DNA of 43,611 nucleotides from Anaerovibrio lipolyticus DSM 3074 (GCF_900141865.1 NZ_FQYW01000023.1:1-43611), one strand, 5' to 3'. Positions 15,475-23,547 are shown, counted from the first letter of the stretch. Notes: generated from the sequence alone by a model not told the origin. Numbers and translations: made by a program.

Positions 15475-16053
15475 TTAAAGATTCCACAGTTCAGCTTTCA
15501 CATTACTCTTGGTCAGCAGGCCGTGGATTAGGGTAAAATATTTTGGCAGACTATCTTTGCACCATTGAATATCAATATTAAACAAGTCCTTGGTGATAGC
15601 TGTAAGGTCGAAGCCAAAGGCATCCATGGAATAGCGCATTTTGTCGGGTAGTCTGCATGGAATACCATCCTTTCGGGTACATATACTACAATTATTGCAG
15701 CCACCGGAGGATAGGGAGATACTTTCTGGAACTAATTGTTCCATGCTTCGGAGACTTTCCTCCAGATTAGCTTTTATCTCACATAGAATTTTCCACCCAA
15801 TATCCTTTACCTTGTCAGGTGTATCTGCTTCGTGAATGATACGTTCATCCAAGGTTATTTTGGCACAGACCACATAAACATAAGTATATTTATCTAAATA
15901 TTCGTTGACATCGAAGGCCAGAGGCGGGCAGGACCAGGTATTGTTGTATCTGGGGCATTCCTTGCAGTATGCAAGAAACTTTTCCTGATTCTGGTATTTT
16001 CTTTTAAATTCCTCGATATTAATAAAATTTTTTTGGTAATTTACTGAATACAT
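15475..16053 (-). CDS. DUF2284 cysteine-rich metal-binding protein
   Basis: A 192-aa cytoplasmic protein of the DUF2284 family. It has conserved cysteine clusters: 'CKECPRYNNTWSCPP' near residues 29-43 and 'GGCNNCSICTRKDGIPC' near 121-137, suited to binding a metal or iron-sulfur cluster. The longest reading frame begins at 16113, but the ATG at 16053 has AGGAGA 9 nt upstream and begins the conserved domain (MYSVNYQKN), so I chose it. The function is unknown; such genes are common in anaerobes. It is convergent with the lipoprotein gene ending at 15411. Confidence 0.85.
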   Translation of the reverse strand: MYSVNYQKNFINIEEFKRKYQNQEKFLAYCKECPRYNNTWSCPPLAFDVNEYLDKYTYVYVVCAKITLDERIIHEADTPDKVKDIGWKILCEIKANLEESLRSMEQLVPESISLSSGGCNNCSICTRKDGIPCRLPDKMRYSMDAFGFDLTAITKDLFNIDIQWCKDSLPKYFTLIHGLLTKSNVKAELWNL

Positions 16054-16139
16054 AATGGCAATTCTCCTGTTACTTACACATATCATCGCCCCTATTATAA
16101 CGCTATTACTCAAAAATGGCGATTTAATACAAAGCTTTT

Positions 16140-16175
16140 AAAAGACGTATCTGATAGAGGTGCGTCTTTTTTTAT
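16140..16175 (+). terminator. Terminator-like hairpin with no upstream gene on its strand
   Basis: AAAGACG pairs with CGTCTTT (near 16141-16147 and 16163-16169), followed by a T7 run. The nearest gene to the left points away, so it ends no obvious + strand transcript. It lies immediately upstream of the group II intron 5' end, the preferred position for class C introns. Confidence 0.65.
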
Positions 16176-16820
16176 GTGCGCCCGGCGGCGCACGTTTCTA
16201 ACCGGTGAAAGTCCGGAATCTGCCCGGTAGCGGGAAAGATATAGCCAATGGCAAGGGTGTCCACCGTGAGGCGGAATCTGAAGGAAGCCGGCGGCAAATC
16301 TCTGGCCTGACGAACAGAAATCGCATAAAGGCTACTATTGAGGATAAGGTCGCATAACGGGTTGAAGTCCAATAGCTACACGGAATCAATGGTAGTAAAT
16401 GCGGCAGGTAGGTGGAGGGAAAGAAACGTGTGGTACCCGGGGAGGTCTGCATGGTATGCCTTGCAAAGTGATACAATATTCACTTCTAGGTAAGCTACGG
16501 TGAGAAGCGTGAGTTGAACATGCAGAAGTCAGTTCAAGTCATAGTACCGATGAAACCTGTGAAAGTAGGTAGGAGGGAAGGACTTGACGGTTATAACGGG
16601 ACAGACGTCATTTACCCAATACTCGAAGATGGCAGTTGCTCGAAATGAGGTCACTTGCTGGAGAATAGGTCGGAAACCGAAAGGAAAGCAGGGACGCCTA
16701 GGGCTAGGGATAGGTGGTGCAAGGCATAGGCACATCCTGAAATAACCGAACCGCCGTGTACCGAACGGTACGCACGGTGGTGTGAGAGGACGGGGGTTAG
16801 CCACCCCCTCCTACTCGATT
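16176..16820 (+). mobile_element. Group II intron lacking a reverse transcriptase ORF
   Basis: About 645 nt. The 5' end is GTGCG (16176), followed by conserved domain I blocks such as 'aaccggtgaaagtccgg', 'gtgaggcggaatctgaagg' and 'gacgaacagaaatc'. Domain V at 16750-16781 folds as a 9-bp lower stem, a 2-nt CG bulge and a short capped upper stem. Domain VI (16783-16820) has a GGGGGT/ACCCCC stem and a bulged A at 16813, 7-8 nt from the 3' end. Domain IV is only a remnant: every frame is broken and no RT/maturase is encoded. The location downstream of a terminator suggests bacterial class C; other classes are not excluded. The ends are accurate to a base or two. Confidence 0.88.
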
Positions 16821-16877
16821 GCAATGAATGCTGTGTTTGAAAAATTAAAAAAGAAAAAATATTTTATGGAGTTGGAT

Positions 16878-17516
16878 ATGGAAAATAATATAAGTAAAGA
16901 TAAGCAAAAGTTGTATGGATATGCCAGAGTCAGTTCATCATCTCAAAAAGAGGACAGGCAAATTATCGCATTAAAAGAAATGGGAGTATCGGAAGATGCC
17001 ATATTTGTGGATAGGATGTCTGGCAAAAATTTTGATCGCCCAGAGTATAAAAAATTACTCAGAAAGCTCAATAACAACACTTGCTTGTACATAAAATCTA
17101 TAGATAGGTTGGGTAGAAGCTATTCGGATTTAAGTGAGCAGTGGCGTATCATAACCAAGGAGAAGCAGTCAGATGTATATGTGATAGATATGCCTATATT
17201 GGACACACGGCGTGATAAAAACTTGCTCGGAACATTTATTAGCGATTTAGTTTTGAGCCTGCTTAGTTATTGCTCTGCTTCTGAATTGGCACTGATTCAT
17301 TCAAGGCAACGGGAAGGAATAGAAGCGGCTAAGGCGAGGGGAGTAAGATTGGGTAGACCACCTAAACCTTTACCTGAAAATTTCGATGAGGTATTTCAAG
17401 AGTGGTCCTTGGGGAAAATTAGTGCAGTGGAGGCGTCCAAGAAATGTAATATGCCAGAATCCACATTCCGTTATAAAGCCCTTGCTTATCGTAAAAATTT
17501 AAAAAATAAAACCTGA
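16878..17516 (+). CDS. Small serine recombinase (resolvase/invertase family)
   Basis: A 212-aa protein. The N-terminal catalytic domain starts 'LYGYARVSSSSQ', with the nucleophile expected at Ser19. Conserved arginines lie in 'KSIDRLGRSY', followed by the long E helix ('SELALIHSRQREGIEAAKARGVRLGRPP') and a C-terminal helix-turn-helix (about 165-205). The reading frame stays open upstream to 16782, through intron domain VI, but GGAG at 16868-16871 is 6 nt before the ATG at 16878, which places the gene just outside the intron. The stop codon lies inside the following terminator. The size and domain order fit a resolvase or DNA invertase; the palindromes at 17558 and 17698 are candidate sites. 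Confidence 0.88.
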   Translation: MENNISKDKQKLYGYARVSSSSQKEDRQIIALKEMGVSEDAIFVDRMSGKNFDRPEYKKLLRKLNNNTCLYIKSIDRLGRSYSDLSEQWRIITKEKQSDVYVIDMPILDTRRDKNLLGTFISDLVLSLLSYCSASELALIHSRQREGIEAAKARGVRLGRPPKPLPENFDEVFQEWSLGKISAVEASKKCNMPESTFRYKALAYRKNLKNKT

Positions 17517-17546
17517 TTATCAGATTATGCTGGTAATCAGGCTTTT
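17512..17546 (+). terminator. Terminator of the recombinase gene
   Basis: CCTGATTA (17512-17519) pairs with TAATCAGG (17534-17541), followed by CTTTT. The stem overlaps the TGA stop codon. Confidence 0.8.
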
Positions 17547-17557
17547 AGATAAAAAAT

Positions 17558-17581
17558 CGCAAAAAAGTATACTTTTTTGCG
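17558..17581. repeat. Perfect 24-bp palindrome, copy 1
   Basis: A 24-bp perfect palindrome with no loop. The 18-bp core AAAAAAGTATACTTTTTT (17561-17578) recurs exactly 140 bp downstream. It lies between the recombinase terminator and the acyl operon. It could be a recombinase crossover site, a dimeric regulator operator, or a cruciform. Confidence 0.8.
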
Positions 17582-17607
17582 GTGCTTATCAAAAGAAAAA
17601 CTCTATG

Positions 17608-17660
17608 AATTATTCTACACCAAAAATCCTTTTTTACAAAGGATTTTATGAAGAATAATT
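17608..17660. repeat. Nested inverted repeat between the two palindromes
   Basis: Outer arms AATTATTCT (17608-17616) and AGAATAATT (17652-17660); inner arms AAAATCCTTT (17623-17632) and AAAGGATTTT (17638-17647) with a 5-nt loop. It sits near the middle of the 140-bp segment. The inner stem plus its T's looks terminator-like on the + strand. Confidence 0.75.
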
Positions 17661-17697
17661 AACAACTATATTCGTCAGAAATATCAAATTCCTGTGG

Positions 17698-17721
17698 CTT
17701 AAAAAAGTATACTTTTTTAAA
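17698..17721. repeat. Near-perfect palindrome, copy 2
   Basis: Shares the 18-bp core AAAAAAGTATACTTTTTT (17701-17718) with copy 1; the symmetry extends to 22 bp (17699-17720) with different flanks. It ends 23 bp before the first gene of the acyl operon, right upstream of its AAGGAG ribosome binding site (17727-17732). Confidence 0.8.
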
Positions 17722-17743
17722 GCTATAAGGAGATAAAGAGAGA

Positions 17744-19030
17744 ATGGATATAGGACAAGATATGTATATATTGTGTGACAAAATGTTCCCATACAGTCGT
17801 AGTATTACTGGTGATGGGGTAAGACAAACATTACAGACATTGAGGGAAATAGTACCAGAAATCACAGTACATGAAGTACCAAGCGGTACAAAAGCATTTG
17901 ATTGGACGGTGCCAAAAGAATGGCGCATCCGTGATGCATGGATAAAGAACTCCAAGGGTGAAAAGATACTGGATTTTAACGAGCATAATCTTCATGTGGT
18001 GGGCTATTCAACCCCTGTAGACAAAATAGTGGATTTGGCAGAGTTAAAGCAATATCTTTACACTCAGCCAGATCAGCCAGATGCTATTCCATATGTTACG
18101 TCTTACTACAAAGAGCGTTTTGGCTTTTGCATGACACAGCAGCAGTATGATGCTTTGCCTGAGGATACTTACCATATTTTCATTGAGAGCGAGCTCTTTG
18201 ATGGTAGTCTGACATATGGTGAATTAATTATCCCAGGTGAGTCTGAGAAGGAAGTTCTTATTTCAACATATATGTGTCACCCATCCATGGCGAACAATGA
18301 ATTATCTGGTCCAGCGGTATCAGTTTATCTGGCTAGATGGTTGCTTTCCACAGAGAAACGGCACTATACCTACCGATTTGTATATGTTCCTGAGACCATT
18401 GGTTCGTTGACGTATATGAGCCAAGGGGATAACCTTGAAAAGATGAAAGCAAATATTGTGGCAGGATGGAATCTGTCATGTGTTGGCGATGACCGTACAT
18501 ATTCTTATGTTAAGACTCGTTATGGTAACACTTTGACAGATAAAATAACTAAGAATGTTTTGAGCTTCATTTATCCTGAGTATAAGGAGTACTCTTTCTT
18601 GAAACGAGGCAGTGATGAGAGACAGTACAATGCTCCAGGTGTAGATTTGCCAATATGCGGTTTTTCACGGTCTAAATATGGTGAATATCCGGAGTATCAT
18701 ACCTCTAAAGATGATATGGGGTTGATCTCACCATCAGGTCTTCAAGGCGCATATGAAACAATGCAACGATGTATAGAAGCATTGGAAGGGAATAACAAAT
18801 ACAAGATACAGTGCCTGGGAGAGCCACAATTGGGAAAACGTGGATTATATCCGACTATCAGTCAGAAGGGTTCTTACGATGAAGTAACTGCAATGATGAA
18901 TTTTATTGCATATTCTGATGGGACTAATGATATTGTTGATATAAGCAATTTAATCAGGACACCAGTTAGCAATTTGATACCTATTGCGCAAAAATTATCA
19001 AAATCTAATCTGATTAAAGTCGTAGAATGA
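17744..19030 (+). CDS. DUF4910 aminopeptidase-like protein
   Basis: A 428-aa protein with the DUF4910/DUF2172 architecture: an M28-peptidase-like alpha/beta domain (about 10-340) and a C-terminal winged helix (about 350-428). Candidate zinc ligands lie in 'MCHPSMANNELSGP' (around 185), 'YVPETIGS' and 'EYHTSKDD'. Members usually sit in polysaccharide or sugar-modification gene clusters, and the reaction is not established. AAGGAG lies 11 nt before the ATG. It is the first gene of a five-gene run and is followed 18 nt later by the AAC(3)-like gene. Base composition is more AT-rich than in the genes at 11-15 kb, suggesting transfer. Confidence 0.82.
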   Translation: MDIGQDMYILCDKMFPYSRSITGDGVRQTLQTLREIVPEITVHEVPSGTKAFDWTVPKEWRIRDAWIKNSKGEKILDFNEHNLHVVGYSTPVDKIVDLAELKQYLYTQPDQPDAIPYVTSYYKERFGFCMTQQQYDALPEDTYHIFIESELFDGSLTYGELIIPGESEKEVLISTYMCHPSMANNELSGPAVSVYLARWLLSTEKRHYTYRFVYVPETIGSLTYMSQGDNLEKMKANIVAGWNLSCVGDDRTYSYVKTRYGNTLTDKITKNVLSFIYPEYKEYSFLKRGSDERQYNAPGVDLPICGFSRSKYGEYPEYHTSKDDMGLISPSGLQGAYETMQRCIEALEGNNKYKIQCLGEPQLGKRGLYPTISQKGSYDEVTAMMNFIAYSDGTNDIVDISNLIRTPVSNLIPIAQKLSKSNLIKVVE

Positions 19031-19048
19031 CTATTAAGGAGTTTTTCT

Positions 19049-19894
19049 ATGTATGTATATGAAGAATCGTTGAAAAACACACTAATTAATTTGGGAGTTA
19101 CTAAAGGAGATATCGTATATGTAGCCTCTGATATCACATTAATGCTGAATGTGATTAGAAAACAATACGGCATACGTACTGTTGAAGAAAGAAATAAGTT
19201 TTTGAATTGTTTTGTAGATATATTACAAGATATTGTTACACCTCAAGGAACATTACTTTTTCCAATGTATACATGGAAATTTTGCAGTGAACATTTATTT
19301 GATCGAAGAACGACCAAAAGCGAGGTTGGAGTATTAAATAACTGGATATTTGATAACAGGAAAGATTTTCAACGAACCAAACATCCAATGTATTCATTTA
19401 TGGTGTGGGGAAAAGATTCAAAGTATCTCTTGGAACTTAATAATATAGATTCCTGGGGGGCAGGTTCTCCGTTTGAATATTTTCATCATAACAAGGCAAA
19501 AATGCTTTTGTTGGATGTTCATTTGAAACAATGCTTTACGTTCATGCATTATGTTGAAGAGTGTATAAATATTCCTTGCAGATATTTAAAAAATTTTCGT
19601 GGCAAGTATATTGATAACGATGGCAGTGAGTCTGAGCGATCTTACACAATGTTCGTTCGTGACCTAAATATCGACTCTGAGGCGTATGAACCAGATACAA
19701 TGCTTACTGAACCAGGTGTAATGGTAGAAAATAATTGGTTGGGAATACCACTGAGACTTGTAGATTTGGCGGAATCTTATGATATTTATAGGCATGATTT
19801 CTTGAATAATGCAGGTCGGAATTGTTACAAATTTACAAATTATATTTTAGATTGTAATTCACCAAAGACTCATAATGATGATCTAAATAATTAA
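19049..19894 (+). CDS. AAC(3)-family N-acetyltransferase-like protein
   Basis: A 281-aa protein resembling aminoglycoside 3-N-acetyltransferases: 'LGVTKGDIVYVASDI' at the N terminus (compare LG-V--GD-V-VHSS), 'TPQGTLLFPMYTW', 'VGVLNNWIFD' (in place of the G-L-x-E region) and 'HPMYSFMVWGKDS'. The usual HSS motif is VASDI here, and the C-terminal part diverges, so antibiotic resistance is unlikely. In DUF4910-containing clusters such proteins probably acylate an amino sugar or similar nucleophile. It is flanked by DUF4910 and acyl carrier protein genes within one operon. Confidence 0.75.
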   Translation: MYVYEESLKNTLINLGVTKGDIVYVASDITLMLNVIRKQYGIRTVEERNKFLNCFVDILQDIVTPQGTLLFPMYTWKFCSEHLFDRRTTKSEVGVLNNWIFDNRKDFQRTKHPMYSFMVWGKDSKYLLELNNIDSWGAGSPFEYFHHNKAKMLLLDVHLKQCFTFMHYVEECINIPCRYLKNFRGKYIDNDGSESERSYTMFVRDLNIDSEAYEPDTMLTEPGVMVENNWLGIPLRLVDLAESYDIYRHDFLNNAGRNCYKFTNYILDCNSPKTHNDDLNN

Positions 19895-19917
19895 AAAATA
19901 CGAGGAGGAATATTGCT

Positions 19918-20139
19918 ATGGAGGAAAGACTTTTAATTATTATAAATGAAATCCGCAATGATAAGGGGGAGGAGCATGTAGCAGAAATAAAACCCGAATT
20001 GTCTTTACGAAAGGATTTAGGCTTTGATTCTATGGATTTAGCAACTTTTACTGCTAGAGTGGATGAAGAATTTGGTGTAGATGTTTTTGAAACCGGTATA
20101 GTTGATTTGCTTAGTGATGTTATGGAAAAATTGGGATGA
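19918..20139 (+). CDS. Acyl carrier protein
   Basis: A 73-aa four-helix carrier protein. 'LGFDSMDLATF' holds the phosphopantetheine attachment site Ser38. Its acidic composition and length are normal for ACPs. It has a GAGGAGG ribosome binding site about 9 nt upstream and overlaps the ligase gene by 4 nt (ATGA). It is not the housekeeping AcpP context (no fabF or rnc nearby), so it probably serves the adjacent ligase and transferase. Confidence 0.9.
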   Translation: MEERLLIIINEIRNDKGEEHVAEIKPELSLRKDLGFDSMDLATFTARVDEEFGVDVFETGIVDLLSDVMEKLG

Positions 20140-21368
20140 TGGAATATTTTTGGCAAGATGAGCAACGAAATATATTAAAATCTCGTGAGGAATTCATTGA
20201 GGATTTAAGGAAAATACAAAGTATCAACTTGTATAATTGTGAACAAAATCCCTATGATATGATGTTGCAATTGGTGGCATCAATGTTGTATGGAAAAGAG
20301 ACATATTTGTTAGATGACAATTTTTCAGCTTCTGAATTATTATCATTGGGAATAAGTGCAACTGATACATCTAAGGTGTATTATATTGATAATCCCGTTC
20401 GGATAAAGAATTTTTCTGATATCGTATCAGCAATACAATCTAATAATTGGCGCGTGTGGTTATTTACATCAGGAACGACAGGATTGCCTAAGAAGGTATG
20501 TCACGGTTATGGTTCTTTGGGGAGAAATGTTCGATATAATGAACGCCACAATAAGGATGTATGGGCCTTCGCTTATAAAATGTCTCATATGGCTGGCGTT
20601 CAAGTGTTATTACAGGCACTGGTTAATAATAATACCATAGTTTATATTTTTGAAGATTCACCTCAAAATGTTGTGAAGATTATAAAACGGGCTGCATGTA
20701 CTAATATATCAGCAACTCCTACATTTTATCGTAATTTATTGCCATTTATTTCTGAAGATCTGCCAGCAGTAAAGCACATTACTCTGGGAGGAGAAAAATA
20801 TGATGAGAATCTTTGTAACAAACTCCATCAATTAATTCCTGGAGCGAAGATTCATAATATTTACGCTTCAACAGAAACAGGAAGTATATTAGCCTCACAT
20901 GGCAATAAATTTAGTATTTTGCCAGAATACAAACAGTGGATAAAAATTTCTCCTGATAATGAACTTTGCATTCATAAATCATTATTGGGTGATTTTTCGT
21001 GTGCTGATGATTGGTATAATACCCATGATTTGGTAGAAATTGATGAAAACGGATTCTTGCGTTTTTTATCGCGAAAAAGCGACTTGATAAATGTTGGTGG
21101 TTATAAAGTCAATCCATTAGAGGTTGAAAATTTAATTCAGCAGGTAGATGGTGTAGAAGATTGTTTAGTAAAGGGAAAGAAGAACAGTGTGTTGGGATCA
21201 GTGCTGGAGGTAGATGTTGTAGTGAATTCCCGGTATGATGCTAAAACTATGAAGACCAACATTATGGATAGGCTGAAAAAAGAACTTCAACCATTTAAGA
21301 TTCCTCGTATTTATCATTTTGTAGAAACTATAGAGAAAACACGTAGTGGAAAGAAGGTACGCAAATGA
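20136..21368 (+). CDS. AMP-dependent acyl (or amino acid) ligase
   Basis: A 410-aa member of the ANL adenylate-forming superfamily. Visible core motifs: A3 'TSGTTGLPKK' (T111-G116 onward), A5 'NIYASTETGS', A7 'YNTHDLVEID', A8 'RKSDLINVGGYKVNPLEVE', and a C-terminal A10-like 'KTRSGKKVRK' with the catalytic lysine. It is shorter than the usual ~500 aa because the N-terminal part is reduced, but all catalytic motifs are present. Coupling by ATGA overlap to the ACP gene upstream and the SDR gene downstream suggests it loads a carboxylic acid onto this ACP. The substrate is not predictable by eye. Confidence 0.87.
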   Translation: MMEYFWQDEQRNILKSREEFIEDLRKIQSINLYNCEQNPYDMMLQLVASMLYGKETYLLDDNFSASELLSLGISATDTSKVYYIDNPVRIKNFSDIVSAIQSNNWRVWLFTSGTTGLPKKVCHGYGSLGRNVRYNERHNKDVWAFAYKMSHMAGVQVLLQALVNNNTIVYIFEDSPQNVVKIIKRAACTNISATPTFYRNLLPFISEDLPAVKHITLGGEKYDENLCNKLHQLIPGAKIHNIYASTETGSILASHGNKFSILPEYKQWIKISPDNELCIHKSLLGDFSCADDWYNTHDLVEIDENGFLRFLSRKSDLINVGGYKVNPLEVENLIQQVDGVEDCLVKGKKNSVLGSVLEVDVVVNSRYDAKTMKTNIMDRLKKELQPFKIPRIYHFVETIEKTRSGKKVRK

Positions 21369-22090
21369 ATTGGGTTGTAGTTACTGGTGACACCGGAAGT
21401 CTTGGCAGTGCTATAATTGAGAAGATTATTGGTGAAACATCATTTGGTATAATTGGTATTGGACGGAGAGAAAATGAATTTACAGATAAAGTAGCGAAAC
21501 TTTATCCTGAAAGGTATTGGCATTTGTCTTTTGATTTAAACGATGCGGACAATATTAAAGAATTATTTAATAAAAAAATTCGTCCGATTGGAAGAATATA
21601 TGGCTTTGTAAATAATGCTGCCAATGCTTATGATGATTTGGTTACCAATATACATCTGGAGCCATTGGAGAGAATGTATAGAATAAATGTGTTTTCTCCG
21701 ATGTTATTAACTAAATATATTATTCGTGATATGTTGGTTAGTAAGCTGTCTGGGTCTATCGTTCATATATCATCCGTTTCTGCACATACTGGATATAAGG
21801 GGTTGGCGATGTATGCTTCTACCAAGGGGGCTTTAGAAGCCTTTTCTAAAGGAACAGCCCGTGAGTGGGGATCTAGAGGCATTCGTTCAAATGTTGTGGC
21901 TCCAGGATTTATGGAAACAGCAATCAGTGCAAAACTTACAGATGAACAGCGCAATAAAATATATAAGCGTACTTCTTTAAAGAAGGCAACTGATGTGAAT
22001 AGTGTTGCTGAATTGGTTGTATTTCTGATGACAGAGAAGGCAAAGTCTATAACTGGTACTACCCTACATGTAGATAATGGGACTATATAA
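21365..22090 (+). CDS. Short-chain dehydrogenase/reductase, FabG-like
   Basis: A 241-aa classical SDR. Its nucleotide-binding motif is TGDTGSLG (residues 7-14), with NNAA in 'GFVNNAANAY', catalytic Ser in 'VHISSVSAHTGYKG', and Y150-x3-K154. The length is typical of 3-oxoacyl-ACP reductases. It overlaps the ligase gene by 4 nt and ends the operon, so it may reduce an ACP-bound or sugar intermediate. No ketosynthase is present, so a complete elongation cycle is not encoded here. Confidence 0.87.
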   Translation: MNWVVVTGDTGSLGSAIIEKIIGETSFGIIGIGRRENEFTDKVAKLYPERYWHLSFDLNDADNIKELFNKKIRPIGRIYGFVNNAANAYDDLVTNIHLEPLERMYRINVFSPMLLTKYIIRDMLVSKLSGSIVHISSVSAHTGYKGLAMYASTKGALEAFSKGTAREWGSRGIRSNVVAPGFMETAISAKLTDEQRNKIYKRTSLKKATDVNSVAELVVFLMTEKAKSITGTTLHVDNGTI

Positions 22091-22199
22091 TATAAAAAGT
22101 TATGCCAATTGTACTTGATGTTGACTCATATTTGGATCGGTGTATTGTGGATATGAGCAAGGTAGTTAATTTTAAATAATAATACATACGAGGTAGAAA

Positions 22200-22245
22200 A
22201 AAGCCCTATTCGTGAGTAAAATATTGTTCTCGGATAGGGCTTTAA
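22200..22245 (+). terminator. Terminator of the acyl operon
   Basis: Arms 22200-22212 and 22231-22243 (AAAGCCCTAT...ATAGGGCTTT, one mismatch) with an 18-nt loop. It is 110 nt after the SDR stop. The rest of 22091-22416 shows no gene I can support. Confidence 0.75.
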
Positions 22246-22416
22246 AAATAGCTTGTCTTATGTAGTACAGAGCAAAAAATTAGATTCGCAACCCAGTATA
22301 GGCATGTGGTGCATATTTCATATTGCTGCCTCTTTTTCCGATGTTCAATCACAGGGCAAATTATGGACGAGAAGGCCCGATATATTGTAAAATAGTGGTG
22401 GATGGGAGGTATTGGT

Positions 22417-22971
22417 ATGGAAGCTTTAAAGGATTATAATAAATCAGAACTTATAGATGGTGTTATCTACGATATGAGCCCGGCCAACATTCGTCACATA
22501 AGGATTCAGGGGCATTTGTTTACTATTATCAATAATTTTTTAGCGGGGAAAAAGTGCAAGGCTTTTTTTGAGGCTGAAGCGGTACTTAGTGAACGGGATC
22601 ACCTTATTCCGGATATTAGTATTGTTTGTGATGATTCCAAGATCAAGGAAAGCTACATTGATGGGGCACCTGATTTTGTGGCTGAGATATTGTCTCCCAG
22701 CACCCGAAAGCGGGATATTACAGTAAAGAAAGATATTTATGAGCGTTCTGGTGTTAAAGAATATTGGGTAATCAGTCCGAAGGATGAGGCTATTGAGGTT
22801 TACCGATTAAATGAGCAGGGGACTTTTTACCTTGACAATGTATATACGAGATTTACGGAAAGCGAATGGGAACGCTTGCGGGAAGAGGAAAAGGCTGAAC
22901 AGAATTTGTCTTTGAAAATTAGCTTGTATGATGATTGGGAAATACAGCTGGATGATATTTTTGCAGAATAA
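22417..22971 (+). CDS. Uma2-family putative restriction-endonuclease-fold protein
   Basis: A 184-aa Uma2 (DUF820) protein. Typical segments: 'YELIDGVIYDMSP'-like N terminus (KSELIDGVIYDMSPAN), 'IPDISIVCD', 'PDFVAEILSPSTRKRD', and 'KKDIYERSGVKEYWVISP', together the PD-(D/E)xK-like core. The ATG at 22417 has GGGAGGT 6 nt upstream; the in-frame ATG at 22402 overlaps this site. The biological role of the family is unknown, and it is often found near mobile DNA. It stands alone here, between the acyl operon and the flavin oxidoreductase genes. Confidence 0.87.
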   Translation: MEALKDYNKSELIDGVIYDMSPANIRHIRIQGHLFTIINNFLAGKKCKAFFEAEAVLSERDHLIPDISIVCDDSKIKESYIDGAPDFVAEILSPSTRKRDITVKKDIYERSGVKEYWVISPKDEAIEVYRLNEQGTFYLDNVYTRFTESEWERLREEEKAEQNLSLKISLYDDWEIQLDDIFAE

Positions 22972-23040
22972 TTTGATAGTACAGAGAATTCCTTGCTAAA
23001 ATTCCCGTAATGTGATACAGCTCATTGATTAATTACTGGT

Positions 23041-23547
23041 ATAACTGTATTAACTGGCAGTCCAAGAAAAATGAACACTTCAGCTATGGTACAGGCCTTT
23101 TGTGAAGGGGCTGAGGCAGCTGGCCATCAGGTAGAAGAATATCATGTAGGCAAGATGAAAATCGGTGGCTGTCTGGGCTGTGAGTATTGTCACACCAAGG
23201 GTGAGGGAAATTGCGTTCAAAAGGATGATTTCGAAAAGCTGTTGCCGGCCTACAAAGAGGCAGATATGGTTGTCTTTGCTTCACCAGTGTACTATTTTGC
23301 CATGACTGCCCAGATGCAGGCGGCCATCCAGCGTGTGTACTGTATCGGTAAGCCACAAAAGGCTAAAAAGGCGGCATTGCTTTTGTCCTCCGGCTCTCCA
23401 GGCACTCACGATGGCTCCATTGCCCAGTTCAAGGCTTATATGGCTTATGCTAATATCGAAGTGGCGGGTATTATTACCGCCGCAGGCGAGGAAAATAAAT
23501 CCGAAGCGAAGCTGAATGAAATCAGGGATTTTGCCAAGGGCTTGTAA
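23041..23547 (+). pseudogene. NADPH-dependent FMN reductase-like gene with eroded 5' end
   Basis: The ATG-initiated part (23071-23547) gives 158 aa with 'GGCLGCEYCHTKGEGNC', 'ASPVYYFAMTAQMQA' and 'SSGSPGTHDG', typical of NAD(P)H-dependent flavin oxidoreductases (iron-sulfur flavoprotein-like). The FMN phosphate loop lies upstream of that ATG in the same frame as 'ITVLTGSPRK' (from 23041), but an in-frame TGA at 23026-23028 precedes it with no ATG, GTG or TTG start between them and no ribosome binding site. One residue also seems missing after GSPRK (normally GSPRKxGNTS). The original start is probably lost, although rare-codon initiation cannot be excluded. Confidence 0.65.

Noticed and set aside
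16629-16745. Short + strand frame starting ATGGCAGTTGCTCG in intron domain IV
   Set aside because: Only about 38 codons with no RT motif; at most a remnant of the lost maturase gene or chance.
16172-16804. Several minus-strand open frames over the intron
   Set aside because: They are antisense to a structured ribozyme and have no protein family resemblance.
16782-16877. N-terminal extension of the serine recombinase
   Set aside because: These codons are intron domain VI and exon sequence without a ribosome binding site; GGAG precedes the ATG at 16878 and the catalytic domain begins there.
19049-19894. Aminoglycoside resistance gene
   Set aside because: The fold family is AAC(3)-like, but key N-terminal residues differ and the operon context is acyl or sugar modification.
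22102-22179. 25-codon ORF between the SDR gene and its terminator
   Set aside because: No ribosome binding site and no recognisable similarity; too short to support.
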